Notes under the pieces: generated by a model
Database searches by the model: none
What the model was told of the DNA's origin: nothing
Seen by the model: only the letters and a program-made list of their open reading frames with translations
Shown: positions 1 through 8,156 of the stretch, piece by piece
How the letters are laid out: every line of letters starts with the position of its first letter
Position numbering within the stretch: the stretch's first letter is position 1
NCBI GenBank assembly: GCA_963793335.1
Contig: CAWBZS010000001.1
Span: 682,001 to 746,000 of the forward strand
Source of the DNA: Sva-07 sp963793335
Lineage (GTDB): Bacteria; Actinomycetota; Acidimicrobiia; Acidimicrobiales; Ilumatobacteraceae
Reading direction: 5' to 3'
DNA length: 64,000 bases
Program-made: the position numbers and the translations under genes

Positions 1-1452
1 ATGATCGAATCGGCAGCGCTGGAAGATCGCCTCCGATCAGCGCTGCCCGACGACGTCGACTACGCCTCTGCCCGGCTCGTCGACGAACGTGCGGAGCACC
101 TGAGCGTGCGACGCAACCAACTGGAGCCGATCTTCACCCAGTACGACACCGGTGCGATGATCACGATCTGGAACGGCGGCGGCCTCGGATACGCGGCCAC
201 CTCGGATCTCAGCGACGCCGGGCTGGCAGCCGCTGTCGACCGAGCCCGCTACTGGGCCGGGGTCACCGCCGGCGCGATGGTGAGCACGGCAGCGCCGACC
301 AGCCACGCTGACGGGACCTACACCTCGCCGGTCGAGGTCGACTGGGACACGCTGCCACTCGACGATCGCCTGGAGCTGCTGCAGCAACAGTCTCGACTGC
401 TCGGCATCGACGATCGGATCGTGAGCTGGGGTGCCTCGCTCGTACGCCGCGATGTGGATCAGCTCCTGCTCACCGCATCACGCAACGGCGACAGCGGCCG
501 CATCGAGCAGCGATTCCGCTTCGTGTATCCGAGCCTGAACGCCACCGCCAACGAGGGCACCAACACCCAGACGCGCACCTTCGGCGGCCATGCATTCTGC
601 GGTCAGGGCGGCGCCGAGGTGCTCGGCCGATACGGCTTCGGCGACGCTGCGAGCCGCATTGCCGAGCAGGCGCTCGAGCTGCTGTCGGCGCCGAACTGCC
701 CGACCGGCATCATGGACGCGCTCCTCGCGCCGGACCAGATGATCCTGCAGATCCACGAATCGATCGGCCATCCCCTGGAGCTCGACCGCATCCTCGGCGA
801 CGAGCGCAACTACGCCGGCACCAGCTTCGTCACGCCGGACATGTTCGGCAGCTACCAGTACGGCTCGGAACTCTTGAACGTCACCTTCGACCCGACCGTG
901 CCCGGCCAACTCGCGTCGTACGGATTCGACGACGACGGCACCCCAGCCGAACGCCAGCATCTGATCGAGAACGGTGTGCTGGTTCGCGGCCTGGGCGGCG
1001 CCGTGTCGCAGCAGCGCAGCGGTCTGCCAGGCGTGGCGAACTCGCGAGCGCAGAACTGGAACCGCCCGCCGATCGACCGGATGGCAAACCTCAACGTCGA
1101 GCCGGGCACCTCGACCGTCGACGAGCTCATCGGCTCGATCGAACACGGCGTGTACCTCCACACCAACAATTCGTGGTCGATCGACGACAGCCGCAACAAG
1201 TTCCAGTTCGGCTGCGAGTACGGCCAGCGCATCGAGAACGGTGAACTCGTGGGCGCCGTGCGCAACCCCGGCTATCGCGGCATCTCGTCGACCTTCTGGC
1301 GCAGCCTGACCGGTGTTGCCGACCGCGACAGCTTCACGGTGATGGGCACCCCCAATTGCGGCAAGGGTGAACTCAACCAGATGGTGGGCACCGGTCATGC
1401 CTCGCCGGCATGTCGCTTCTCCGACATCGAGGTCTTCGGGGGCGAAGCATGA
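1..1452 (+). CDS. tldD: TldD-family zinc metalloprotease
   Basis: This is the metalloprotease subunit of the TldD/TldE (PmbA) pair, which in other bacteria degrades unfolded peptides and trims modified peptides such as microcins. The zinc motif HESIGH is at residues 252-257 (H252, E253, H257). A late cysteine in the context P-N-C-G-K at residue 453 matches the third zinc ligand of known TldD proteins. Length (483 aa) is normal for the family. The ATG is the first base of the window, so the promoter is not visible. It overlaps the next gene by 4 bp (ATGA), as expected for two subunits of one heterodimer. The assignment is firm; the physiological substrate is unknown. Confidence 0.93.
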   Translation: MIESAALEDRLRSALPDDVDYASARLVDERAEHLSVRRNQLEPIFTQYDTGAMITIWNGGGLGYAATSDLSDAGLAAAVDRARYWAGVTAGAMVSTAAPTSHADGTYTSPVEVDWDTLPLDDRLELLQQQSRLLGIDDRIVSWGASLVRRDVDQLLLTASRNGDSGRIEQRFRFVYPSLNATANEGTNTQTRTFGGHAFCGQGGAEVLGRYGFGDAASRIAEQALELLSAPNCPTGIMDALLAPDQMILQIHESIGHPLELDRILGDERNYAGTSFVTPDMFGSYQYGSELLNVTFDPTVPGQLASYGFDDDGTPAERQHLIENGVLVRGLGGAVSQQRSGLPGVANSRAQNWNRPPIDRMANLNVEPGTSTVDELIGSIEHGVYLHTNNSWSIDDSRNKFQFGCEYGQRIENGELVGAVRNPGYRGISSTFWRSLTGVADRDSFTVMGTPNCGKGELNQMVGTGHASPACRFSDIEVFGGEA

Positions 1453-2831
1453 GCAACGCCGACGCCCCCGCCAACGCCCCCGGAGACCCGGGCTCGGGGG
1501 GCCAGGATCAGGCCTACTTCGACGAGTTGGTCACGGCTGCCTCCACGCGGCTGACCGGCGAGGAGGTGCTGCTCGCCAACGTGTCGGGCGAGCGCACCGA
1601 CTTCATTCGGCTCAACAACTCCGACGTCCGCCAGGCCGGAAGCATCGACCAGCGGACGCTGTCGATCGATCTCGTCGAAGGCCAACGCCACACCGCTGGC
1701 AGCATCCGACTGTCAGGCGAGCGCAGCACCGACGACGCCCGCGTCGCGACGCTGTTGGCACAACTGCGTGAGCAACGCGCCCTCGTCGCCGACGACCCCT
1801 TCCTGCTCTACAACACCGAGCCGACGTCGACCGAGCGTGTCGAACGCGGCTCGATCCCCGAGCCCGATGCGGCGCTCGCGGAGATTCGTGCGGCCGGAAG
1901 CGGCCGCGACCTCGTCGGTGTGTACGCCGCTGGTGACACGTTCCAAGGGTTCGCCAACAGCCTCGGCCAGCGCAATTGGTTCCAGTCGTCGACCTTCAAC
2001 CTCGATTGGTGCTTCTACCTCCGCGCCGACAAAGCGGCCAAGAACCTCTACGCCGGCTTCGAGTGGGATCACGATGCGTTCACTGCCAAGGTCGACTGGT
2101 CGGCACGCCAGGTGAAAGCGCTCGAGCGCGAGCCGATCAACCTCTCACCCGGCGAGTACCGCACCTACCTCGCTCCGCGGGCCCTCGAGGAATTGGTGCA
2201 GCTGTGGTCCTACTACGGCGCGTTCGGCTTGCGGGCACACGAGACCAAGCAGACCCCGCTGCTCAAGATGCTCGTGGAGAACGCCACGCTGTCGCCGCTC
2301 GTGACGATCAGCGAGGACACCGCCAACGGCGTGGCCGCCAATTTCCAGACCGCAGGATTTCTCCGTCCGTCCGCGGTGCCGCTGATCGTCGACGGCGCCT
2401 ACGCGCAGACGCTCGTCTCGCCTCGATCCGCGCAGGAGTACGGGGTGTCCACCAACGGCGCGACCGACGGCGAGTACCCCCAGTCACTCGCCGTTGCCCC
2501 TGGCACGATCCCGACCGACACGGTCGGCGAAGCGCTCGGCAGCGGGCTGTTCGTCGGCAACCTCTGGTACACGAACTTCTCCGACCAGGCAGCGTGCCGC
2601 ACCACGGGAATGACCCGTTTCGCGACCTTCTGGATGGACGACGGTGACATCGTCGCTCCCGTCAACGTCCTGCGCTTCGACGACACCGCCTACCACCTGC
2701 TCGGCGACCGGCTCGAGGGCCTCACCGACACCGCCGAAGTACTGCTCGACGCGAGCACCTACGAAGAGCGCTCCACCGACAGCGCGCGACTGCCCGGCGC
2801 CCTCGTGGGTGCGATGCGATTCGTCCTCTGA
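1449..2831 (+). CDS. pmbA: TldE/PmbA-family protein (partner of TldD)
   Basis: Second subunit of the TldD/TldE protease. This subunit lacks the HExxxH motif, as expected for the non-catalytic partner that shapes the active site. The start is placed at the ATG overlapping the tldD stop (ATGA); an upstream in-frame start 13 codons earlier lies inside tldD. The C-terminal half carries the family features G-T-I-P-T-D and G-L-F-V-G-N-L-W-Y-T-N, and the end fits the family. Length is 460 aa. An odd feature is the N-terminal low-complexity stretch of Ala, Pro and Gly at residues 5-19, which is encoded by a 33-bp palindromic repeat shared with thiQ (see the repeat entries). Confidence 0.9.
   Translation: MSNADAPANAPGDPGSGGQDQAYFDELVTAASTRLTGEEVLLANVSGERTDFIRLNNSDVRQAGSIDQRTLSIDLVEGQRHTAGSIRLSGERSTDDARVATLLAQLREQRALVADDPFLLYNTEPTSTERVERGSIPEPDAALAEIRAAGSGRDLVGVYAAGDTFQGFANSLGQRNWFQSSTFNLDWCFYLRADKAAKNLYAGFEWDHDAFTAKVDWSARQVKALEREPINLSPGEYRTYLAPRALEELVQLWSYYGAFGLRAHETKQTPLLKMLVENATLSPLVTISEDTANGVAANFQTAGFLRPSAVPLIVDGAYAQTLVSPRSAQEYGVSTNGATDGEYPQSLAVAPGTIPTDTVGEALGSGLFVGNLWYTNFSDQAACRTTGMTRFATFWMDDGDIVAPVNVLRFDDTAYHLLGDRLEGLTDTAEVLLDASTYEERSTDSARLPGALVGAMRFVL
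1470..1502. repeat. 33-bp palindromic repeat, copy A, inside tldE
   Basis: A GC-rich 33-nt stretch identical, in opposite orientation, to 25211-25243 inside thiQ. Its core can fold as a hairpin (arms CCCCGGAG and CTCGGGG around a CCCGGG centre). It is 11 codons long and in frame, adding Ala/Pro/Gly residues near the N terminus. A 17-nt core also recurs at 54078-54094. Confidence 0.75.
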
Positions 2832-2898
2832 ACCGCTACGGTCGACGGTGAGGGCGGTTCGTCGCCCCGACGCAACCAACGATCAACGAGGTCACATC

Positions 2899-3159
2899 AT
2901 GAAGAAGATTCTTTTCCTGCTCGCCATCATCGGTGCGGCCGCCGCCGCCGTCACAGCGCTGCGCCCCGATGACGTGAAGGCTGGCGCAAAGAAGGCATCC
3001 GGCACGGTCAGCAAGACCGCGCAGCAGGCCAAGGACAAGATCCAGCCGGCTGCTGACGCTGCCGCCGACGCCGCTGACGATGTGAGCGCCGCTGCCACCG
3101 ACGCGGCAGACACAACCGCAGACGCCGTCGACGCTGCCAAGGACGCCTCAGCCAACTGA
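2899..3159 (+). CDS. Small Ala/Asp-rich membrane-anchored protein
   Basis: An 86-residue protein starting MKKILFLL. It has one hydrophobic segment (residues 3-20), then a Lys-rich stretch, then a long low-complexity tail of Ala, Asp and Thr that should form a charged amphipathic helix. It could be a tail anchored in the membrane, or a secreted YtxH-like stress protein; I do not recognise a firm family. GAGG lies 8 nt before the ATG. It follows tldE by 67 bp on the same strand and may be cotranscribed. The ATG at 2899 is chosen because upstream codons in this frame run into the tldE coding region. Confidence 0.65.
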   Translation: MKKILFLLAIIGAAAAAVTALRPDDVKAGAKKASGTVSKTAQQAKDKIQPAADAAADAADDVSAAATDAADTTADAVDAAKDASAN

Positions 3160-3261
3160 TCCACACGGGAGCCACCTGCCGAAGCAGGAGCCGTTCCCGA
3201 CGTCCTGACGAATCCGGGCCTCGGTAGCGTTCCGACGCTGGACTGCGACCATCATCGAACG

Positions 3262-3885
3262 ATGGCCAGCAGCGATGCGTTCCCGCCCGGCTTCTTCGAT
3301 CGAGCCGATGCGACCGACGACGCTCACTTCTACCGCGTCGACCGCTTGGTGACCCACATCGATACCGGAGCGATCGCCGCCGTCGGCGAGCTCTACGAGG
3401 AACTCGAGCTCACCGGCCACGTACTCGACGTCTGCTCGTCGTGGGTGTCTCACTTTCGGCGGCGACCAGCACGCCTGGTGGCGATGGGCATGAACGCCGC
3501 CGAGTTGCGTTCGAACGAGATGGCCCACGACTGGGTCGTGAAGGACCTCAACATCGATCCGGTCCTGCCGTTCGACGACGCCACGTTCGATGCCGTCACC
3601 TGCTGCGTGTCGGTCGACTACCTCACCGAACCGTTGGCGGTGTTCGCCGAGGTGGCCCGGGTCCTGCGCCCCGGCGCACCATTCGTGTGCACCTTCTCGA
3701 ATCGCTGCTTTCCAACCAAGGCGATTCGGGGTTGGCTCGGGACCGATGACGAGGGTCGCTGTGCGATCGTGAGCGCCTACTTCGAACGCACCACCGGGTT
3801 CGACGCGCCCGTTGCACAGGTGCGCACGCCAGGGGTGCGCGGCGACCCCCTGTATGCCGTGTGGGCCCGCCGCTCGACACCCTGA
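3262..3885 (+). CDS. Class I SAM-dependent methyltransferase
   Basis: A 207-residue protein with a weakly conserved Rossmann methyltransferase fold. Motif I is V-L-D-V-C-S-S-W-V near residue 54, a motif IV/post-I region is F-D-D-A-T-F-D-A-V near residue 111, and L-R-P-G-A-P-F follows near residue 136. This order matches methyltransferase type 11 proteins. The usual glycine-rich loop of motif I is replaced by Cys-Ser-Ser, so the SAM pocket is atypical. The substrate cannot be told. It stands alone, with a 102-bp gap upstream in which I see no feature, and it converges on the minus-strand membrane protein that follows. Confidence 0.75.
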   Translation: MASSDAFPPGFFDRADATDDAHFYRVDRLVTHIDTGAIAAVGELYEELELTGHVLDVCSSWVSHFRRRPARLVAMGMNAAELRSNEMAHDWVVKDLNIDPVLPFDDATFDAVTCCVSVDYLTEPLAVFAEVARVLRPGAPFVCTFSNRCFPTKAIRGWLGTDDEGRCAIVSAYFERTTGFDAPVAQVRTPGVRGDPLYAVWARRSTP

Positions 3886-3888
3886 GCT

Positions 3889-4326
3889 TCACCGCGCCGG
3901 CAACACCCGCACGAGCGAGCCGAGCAACTCGGTCGGCTGATCCGTTCCAATCAGGAACACGGCGCCTGACCGCAGCCGCAGCTCGATCGCGTCGCGCCCG
4001 GAGTTGTTGAACATCCAGCCGTTGCGCACCTTTCGAATGCCCAGACCTTGCCACCAGCTGGTCCTCACGTGTCGAGCCGCGACGACCTCAGCGATGGCGA
4101 CACGGCGGCGCGGCCAGCCCCAGCCGAACGCTGCGCGCACCTGGACACCATCGACCGACACGCTGAGTCGACGAAAGATGGCACCCGTCGCCGTGACCAG
4201 CACCGCAGCGAGAAGCAACCAGAACCGATCCGCGCCGTCGAATCCCAAGCCGATCACCAACCAGCCCACGCCCAATGACATCAGCACCCACATCGGTGTC
4301 GACGTCTGGGTGTGTTGGTAGGTCAC
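3889..4326 (-). CDS. Two-pass membrane protein of unknown function
   Basis: About 145 residues from a GTG start at 4326 (VTYQHTQ). Two adjacent hydrophobic helices (about residues 12-50) are followed by a soluble beta-rich C-terminal part with the pattern L-S-V-S-V-D-G-V-Q-V and W-W-Q-G-L-G-I-R. This layout resembles small actinobacterial membrane proteins with a PH-like domain. No catalytic motif is visible. A longer version with an ATG at 4368 is possible but adds a polar Cys-containing segment with no clear ribosome binding site. It converges with the methyltransferase upstream and diverges from the gene that follows. Confidence 0.6.
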   Translation of the reverse strand: MTYQHTQTSTPMWVLMSLGVGWLVIGLGFDGADRFWLLLAAVLVTATGAIFRRLSVSVDGVQVRAAFGWGWPRRRVAIAEVVAARHVRTSWWQGLGIRKVRNGWMFNNSGRDAIELRLRSGAVFLIGTDQPTELLGSLVRVLPAR

Positions 4327-4418
4327 TCGGCCAACTCTGCCACACCCCTTCGTCACACTGGTCCTCACGGCACTTCGTCATCACCATCCCGAACAACACA
4401 CCCCGCAAGGAGCACGAC

Positions 4419-4901
4419 ATGCTGGTCTTGATCGCCACCAACGAACAACAGGGAGCAGACCCGAAGGACTACAGCTTCACCGTCGAGGGCGAACTGGTCA
4501 CGCCGGTTGCCAACGAGTGCGCATCCGGCGACCGCTGTGGGTGCGCCCGCGGGTTCCCCGGATTGGCAAGCGGCTTCGCCACCACCACCGCAATGGTCGT
4601 CGACCGCCCCGGGGTCACCGAGTTCGACCTCCGCGACGCCGTCTTCGATTGGCTCGACCGTGGCGGCTGGATCGACCTGCTCGAATCCGCTGCCGCCGAA
4701 CGCTCCGTGCACGGTGCCGGCGACCAGCACGGTGACCAGCACGCGCACCCGGGTGTCGACGACGTCGACGACACGATCGAATCGATCATCGACGAGCACG
4801 TACACGCAATCCGTCTGGTCTGCGAGGCCTACTCCGAGGGCTCCGTCGTGGTGCGCGACGGGCCGCTGGTGATGCGGCGCGACCACCCCTTCGCCGCCTG
4901 A
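4419..4901 (+). CDS. Conserved hypothetical protein with Cys cluster and His-rich segment
   Basis: A 160-residue protein with a clear start: AAGGAG at 4407-4412 lies six bases before the ATG. The first half has a cysteine group (C-A-S-G-D-R-C-G-C-A-R-G) near residues 33-44. A His/Asp-rich stretch (H-G-D-Q-H-A-H-P-G) near residue 107 could bind metal, although this is inference. Similar proteins of unknown function, starting M-L-V-L-x-A-T, occur widely in actinobacteria. No function is assigned. It is followed by a methyltransferase 26 bp downstream on the same strand and may share its transcript. Confidence 0.65.
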   Translation: MLVLIATNEQQGADPKDYSFTVEGELVTPVANECASGDRCGCARGFPGLASGFATTTAMVVDRPGVTEFDLRDAVFDWLDRGGWIDLLESAAAERSVHGAGDQHGDQHAHPGVDDVDDTIESIIDEHVHAIRLVCEAYSEGSVVVRDGPLVMRRDHPFAA

Positions 4902-4927
4902 CGGCGCGTCCCTGCGAGCATGAGCGG

Positions 4928-5545
4928 ATGGGCCTCTACGACACCTACGTGCTCCCCCACCTGATCGGTCTTGCGTGCGGCAGCGACGACGTCGCTGCGC
5001 AGCGACGCAAAGTGGTTCCGCTCGCCACCGGTCGGGTGCTCGAGGTCGGGATCGGTCCCGCACTCAATCTGCCGTTCTACAACCGATCGGCGGTCGAGTT
5101 GGTCTGGGGGCTGGAACCGTCCGAGGCGATGCGGCGCAAGGCAGCAGCCGCGATCGAGGCGAGTGACGTCGACGTTCGGTGGATCGGCGTCCGCGGTGAG
5201 GACATCCCGCTCGACGACCACAGCGTCGACAGCGTCGTGCTCACCTACACGCTGTGCACGATCCGAGATCCGGAGGCAGCGCTCGCCCAGATTCGCCGGG
5301 TCCTGAAGCCCGACGGACGATTGCTCTTCGCCGAGCACGGCGAGGCGCCCGAGGAATCGGTACGCACCTGGCAACGTCGCATCGATCCAGTCTGGACTCG
5401 ATTGGCCGGTGGATGTCACATCACGCGACCGATCCTGCCGATGATCGAGGCAGCCGGGTTCGAGCTGATCGACACCCAGTCGGCGTATGTCGGGGGGCCC
5501 AAGGTGGCGTCCTTCCAGTCCTGGGGGACCGCCCGGCCGACGTGA
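4928..5545 (+). CDS. Class I SAM-dependent methyltransferase (UbiE/METTL7-like)
   Basis: A 205-residue methyltransferase with a textbook motif I, V-L-E-V-G-I-G-P-A-L-N, near residue 37. The acidic post-I region is G-L-E-P-S-E near residue 61, the D-D-H-S-V-D-S-V-V-L-T motif near residue 96, and L-K-P-D-G-R-L-L-F-A-E-H-G near residue 124. The arrangement and length match the family annotated as phospholipid or thiol methyltransferases, and the last helix P-I-L-P-M-I-E-A-A-G-F is also typical. The substrate cannot be read from sequence. Confidence 0.82.
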   Translation: MGLYDTYVLPHLIGLACGSDDVAAQRRKVVPLATGRVLEVGIGPALNLPFYNRSAVELVWGLEPSEAMRRKAAAAIEASDVDVRWIGVRGEDIPLDDHSVDSVVLTYTLCTIRDPEAALAQIRRVLKPDGRLLFAEHGEAPEESVRTWQRRIDPVWTRLAGGCHITRPILPMIEAAGFELIDTQSAYVGGPKVASFQSWGTARPT

Positions 5546-5638
5546 TCGAACGGCGGCCGAACGTGACCTTCTTCCATGTCCCCCGGGGTATCTGCGGCGT
5601 ACCGTCGAAAGCACACCTGAAATGGATGGAGGAACGAC

Positions 5639-7228
5639 ATGCGAACCCTCGACATCGCTCTCACGGTCGGGCTGTTGGCGCTCGCCTCGTGTGGTGGCCA
5701 GAGCGGCTCCGACGTGACGTCCGACAGCGTTGGTACTGAACCCAAGTCAGCCGCCACCGCTGACACCACTGCACCGCCGGTGTTCGACATCTCCGATGCC
5801 GAACCGTCGGTGGTCAAGATCGCCGCTGAGGGCACCTTCATCGATCCGGAGGTCGGCGAGCAGCGCAACTCCGCGGGCGTCGGCAGCGGCGTCGTCGTCT
5901 CCGACGACGGCCTGGTCATCACCAACAACCATGTCGTGACCGGGGCCGCGCTCCTGCGCGTCACGGTGCCGGGCCTGGAGGACCCGGTGAACGCACGGGT
6001 GCTCGGGGTGAGCGAGTGTTCCGACCTCGCCGTGATCCAGATGGAAGGTGACGGCTACTCGGCACTCCAGTACCGCACCGACAACGTCGCCGCTGGCCTC
6101 GACGTCTACGCCGCCGGCTACCCCGCGAGCGACGCCAACACGATCGATGAGGTCGACTACACCCTGACCCGCGGCATCATCAGCTCCACGAGTGCCGATG
6201 GCGAAACCTCCTGGGCCTCCGTCGACGAGGTCGTGGAGCACGATGCACGAATCAGAGGGGGCAACTCTGGCGGCCCGTTGCTCGACGACTCCGGCCGGAT
6301 CGTCGGAATCAACTATGCCGGCATCGACGAGAGCGATCAGAACTACGCGATTGCGATCGCAGATGCCGAGGGCATCATCGAACGTCTCACCGCCGGCGAG
6401 AACGTCGAGTCGATCGGTATCAACGGTGAGGCGGTCACCGATGGTGCCGGCACGAGTGGAGTCTGGGTCGCCAGCGTCGAGAGCGGATCAGCCGCCGACG
6501 ACGCCGGCATCCAGCCCGGTGACATCATCACCCGGCTCGAAAACCTCGACCTGGCCACCGACGGCACCATGGCCGACTACTGCGATGTACTGCGCACCAA
6601 GGGCGCGGACGCGACGATGAGCATCGAGGTGCTGCGCTTCGACACCGAGGAGGTCTATGAGGGACAGCTCAACGGCACACCGCTCGAATTGTCGTTCTCG
6701 TTCGCCCAGGAATTCACCGACGATGTCGGCGACGATGTCGATGCGGGTGATCCGGAAGTCGCGATCGACGACTACGACTCCTACATCTCCGTGTCCGACG
6801 ACAGCGGATCGATCACCGTCGACATTCCCGCGGAGTGGACCGACATCGACGGCACCATCAACAACGACTTCGGCCCGAGCCTCTGGGCGTCTCCCGATCT
6901 CGGGGCGTTCATTGACACCTTCGGAACCCCGGGCGTGATCGTCGAGGCCACCGGCGTGGAGAGCCCTCCCGATCTGGAAGGGGTGTTGATGGAGTTCGAA
7001 TACGGCATGGCCTGCGAGTTCGTCGGGACCAGCCCGTACAGCGACCCGCTGTACACCGGCCTGATCGACGAATACGTCAACTGCAGTGGCGGCGACACCT
7101 CGGTGTTCGTCGTGGCGGTCACCGACGAGACCGAAACGCTCGTGGCCCGAGTGGTGATCCAGGTGGTCGAGCCGCGCGACCTCCAAGCCGCCGACCGCAT
7201 CTTCGCCACGTTCGTCGCCAGCCCTTGA
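5639..7228 (+). CDS. Lipoprotein trypsin-like serine protease with PDZ domain (HtrA/DegP-like)
   Basis: An envelope protease. The N terminus is a lipoprotein signal peptide (MRTLDIALTVGLLALASC, lipobox L-A-S-C at residues 15-18), so it should be anchored outside the membrane. The chymotrypsin-fold triad is visible: H98 in N-N-H-V-V, D129 in S-D-L-A-V, S210 in G-N-S-G-G-P-L. A PDZ domain follows (about residues 270-340, with G-I-Q-P-G-D-I-I), where HtrA proteases bind exposed C termini. The last 160 residues are an Asp-rich domain that I do not recognise. GGAGG lies 6 nt before the ATG. It stands alone and converges on the MOSC gene. Confidence 0.88.
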   Translation: MRTLDIALTVGLLALASCGGQSGSDVTSDSVGTEPKSAATADTTAPPVFDISDAEPSVVKIAAEGTFIDPEVGEQRNSAGVGSGVVVSDDGLVITNNHVVTGAALLRVTVPGLEDPVNARVLGVSECSDLAVIQMEGDGYSALQYRTDNVAAGLDVYAAGYPASDANTIDEVDYTLTRGIISSTSADGETSWASVDEVVEHDARIRGGNSGGPLLDDSGRIVGINYAGIDESDQNYAIAIADAEGIIERLTAGENVESIGINGEAVTDGAGTSGVWVASVESGSAADDAGIQPGDIITRLENLDLATDGTMADYCDVLRTKGADATMSIEVLRFDTEEVYEGQLNGTPLELSFSFAQEFTDDVGDDVDAGDPEVAIDDYDSYISVSDDSGSITVDIPAEWTDIDGTINNDFGPSLWASPDLGAFIDTFGTPGVIVEATGVESPPDLEGVLMEFEYGMACEFVGTSPYSDPLYTGLIDEYVNCSGGDTSVFVVAVTDETETLVARVVIQVVEPRDLQAADRIFATFVASP

Positions 7229-7295
7229 CAGGCTCGTCAGACTCGAGGAGCGGTGAGCGTCCGGGCGCTTCGCCTTTCGCGCCGCACCCCTCGGC

Positions 7296-8147
7296 TCAGG
7301 TGAGGGTGAGCGTGTCGCCGACTCGGACCTCGCCCGGCACGACCACCTCGGCGTAGACCGCCAGGTTCTGATCGAGGTCGCGCACGATGTGACGCAACAC
7401 CGCTCGATCAGCCGGGATCGAACGGTCGATCTCACGAGTGACCATCACGCAGCGCGGACACGGCGAACGGAACTCGATCGTCGCCGCCCCGATCGTGGCG
7501 CGCCGACCGGACCAATCGAACTCCGGGTGGCCGGGGGTCGACGCGTCCGCCCCATCGTTGCCGGTGTCGACCACGATCGACGGACGGAATCGGCGCACGT
7601 CCACGTTCGAGCCGGGAAGGGCAACTGCGAGCGCGGCGAGCGCCGCCTCGGTCATCACCGTGAGCGCAAACGCGTCGTAGTACGTGCCCGGCGGTGACTC
7701 GAACTCGGCGATGCTCGGAGGAAACACGGCGAAGTCGGGGAACGGCTCGCCCTCGTCGCGCCCGAACACACCGCGCAGTTCGGTGACCAGATCGTCCGAG
7801 TCGGGTGCGCCCCGACGGTAGTGATCGAGGTCGTCGGCAGGTGCCAATCGTTCGAGGCGCACCCGATGGTCGAGTGCCTCGCTCACGCGTTCATCGACAT
7901 CGGACTCGTCGGTGCGGACGGTGGTGCCGTCCGGCAAGGTGATCGCGACGTGTCCGTCCTCGACGTCGCGAGCGGTCAGTCGCATCAGACCGCCGATCTT
8001 CTTCGCGCCACGGATACCGCCTCGTTCGAGATCTCTCACCGCCCATGTCCGGTCGCCGACGATGCCGAGTCCGTCGAGCGCCACCGACTCGGTGGTGACT
8101 CCCACCATCGACTTCACCGGGTACTGCCACAGTTGACTGACCTGCAT
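7296..8147 (-). CDS. MOSC domain-containing protein
   Basis: A 283-residue protein with the MOSC N-terminal beta-barrel (residues 1-110, Y-P-V-K-S-M at 9-14) followed by the MOSC domain. The region R-F-R-P-S-I-V-V-D-T and the cysteine motif C-P-R-C-V-M-V-T match molybdenum-cofactor sulfurase C-terminal domain proteins such as YcbX and mARC. Members use Moco or bind sulfur to reduce N-hydroxylated compounds, or carry sulfur. Unlike YcbX, no ferredoxin domain is attached. The gene is immediately downstream (9 bp) of the WS/DGAT gene on the minus strand, so the two are probably cotranscribed. Confidence 0.87.
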   Translation of the reverse strand: MQVSQLWQYPVKSMVGVTTESVALDGLGIVGDRTWAVRDLERGGIRGAKKIGGLMRLTARDVEDGHVAITLPDGTTVRTDESDVDERVSEALDHRVRLERLAPADDLDHYRRGAPDSDDLVTELRGVFGRDEGEPFPDFAVFPPSIAEFESPPGTYYDAFALTVMTEAALAALAVALPGSNVDVRRFRPSIVVDTGNDGADASTPGHPEFDWSGRRATIGAATIEFRSPCPRCVMVTREIDRSIPADRAVLRHIVRDLDQNLAVYAEVVVPGEVRVGDTLTLT

Positions 8148-8156
8148 CGCGTCGCT

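Noticed and set aside
1..2831. TldD/TldE as part of a RiPP (modified peptide) gene cluster
   Set aside because: No precursor peptide, YcaO, radical-SAM or exporter gene is adjacent. A housekeeping protease is the simpler reading.
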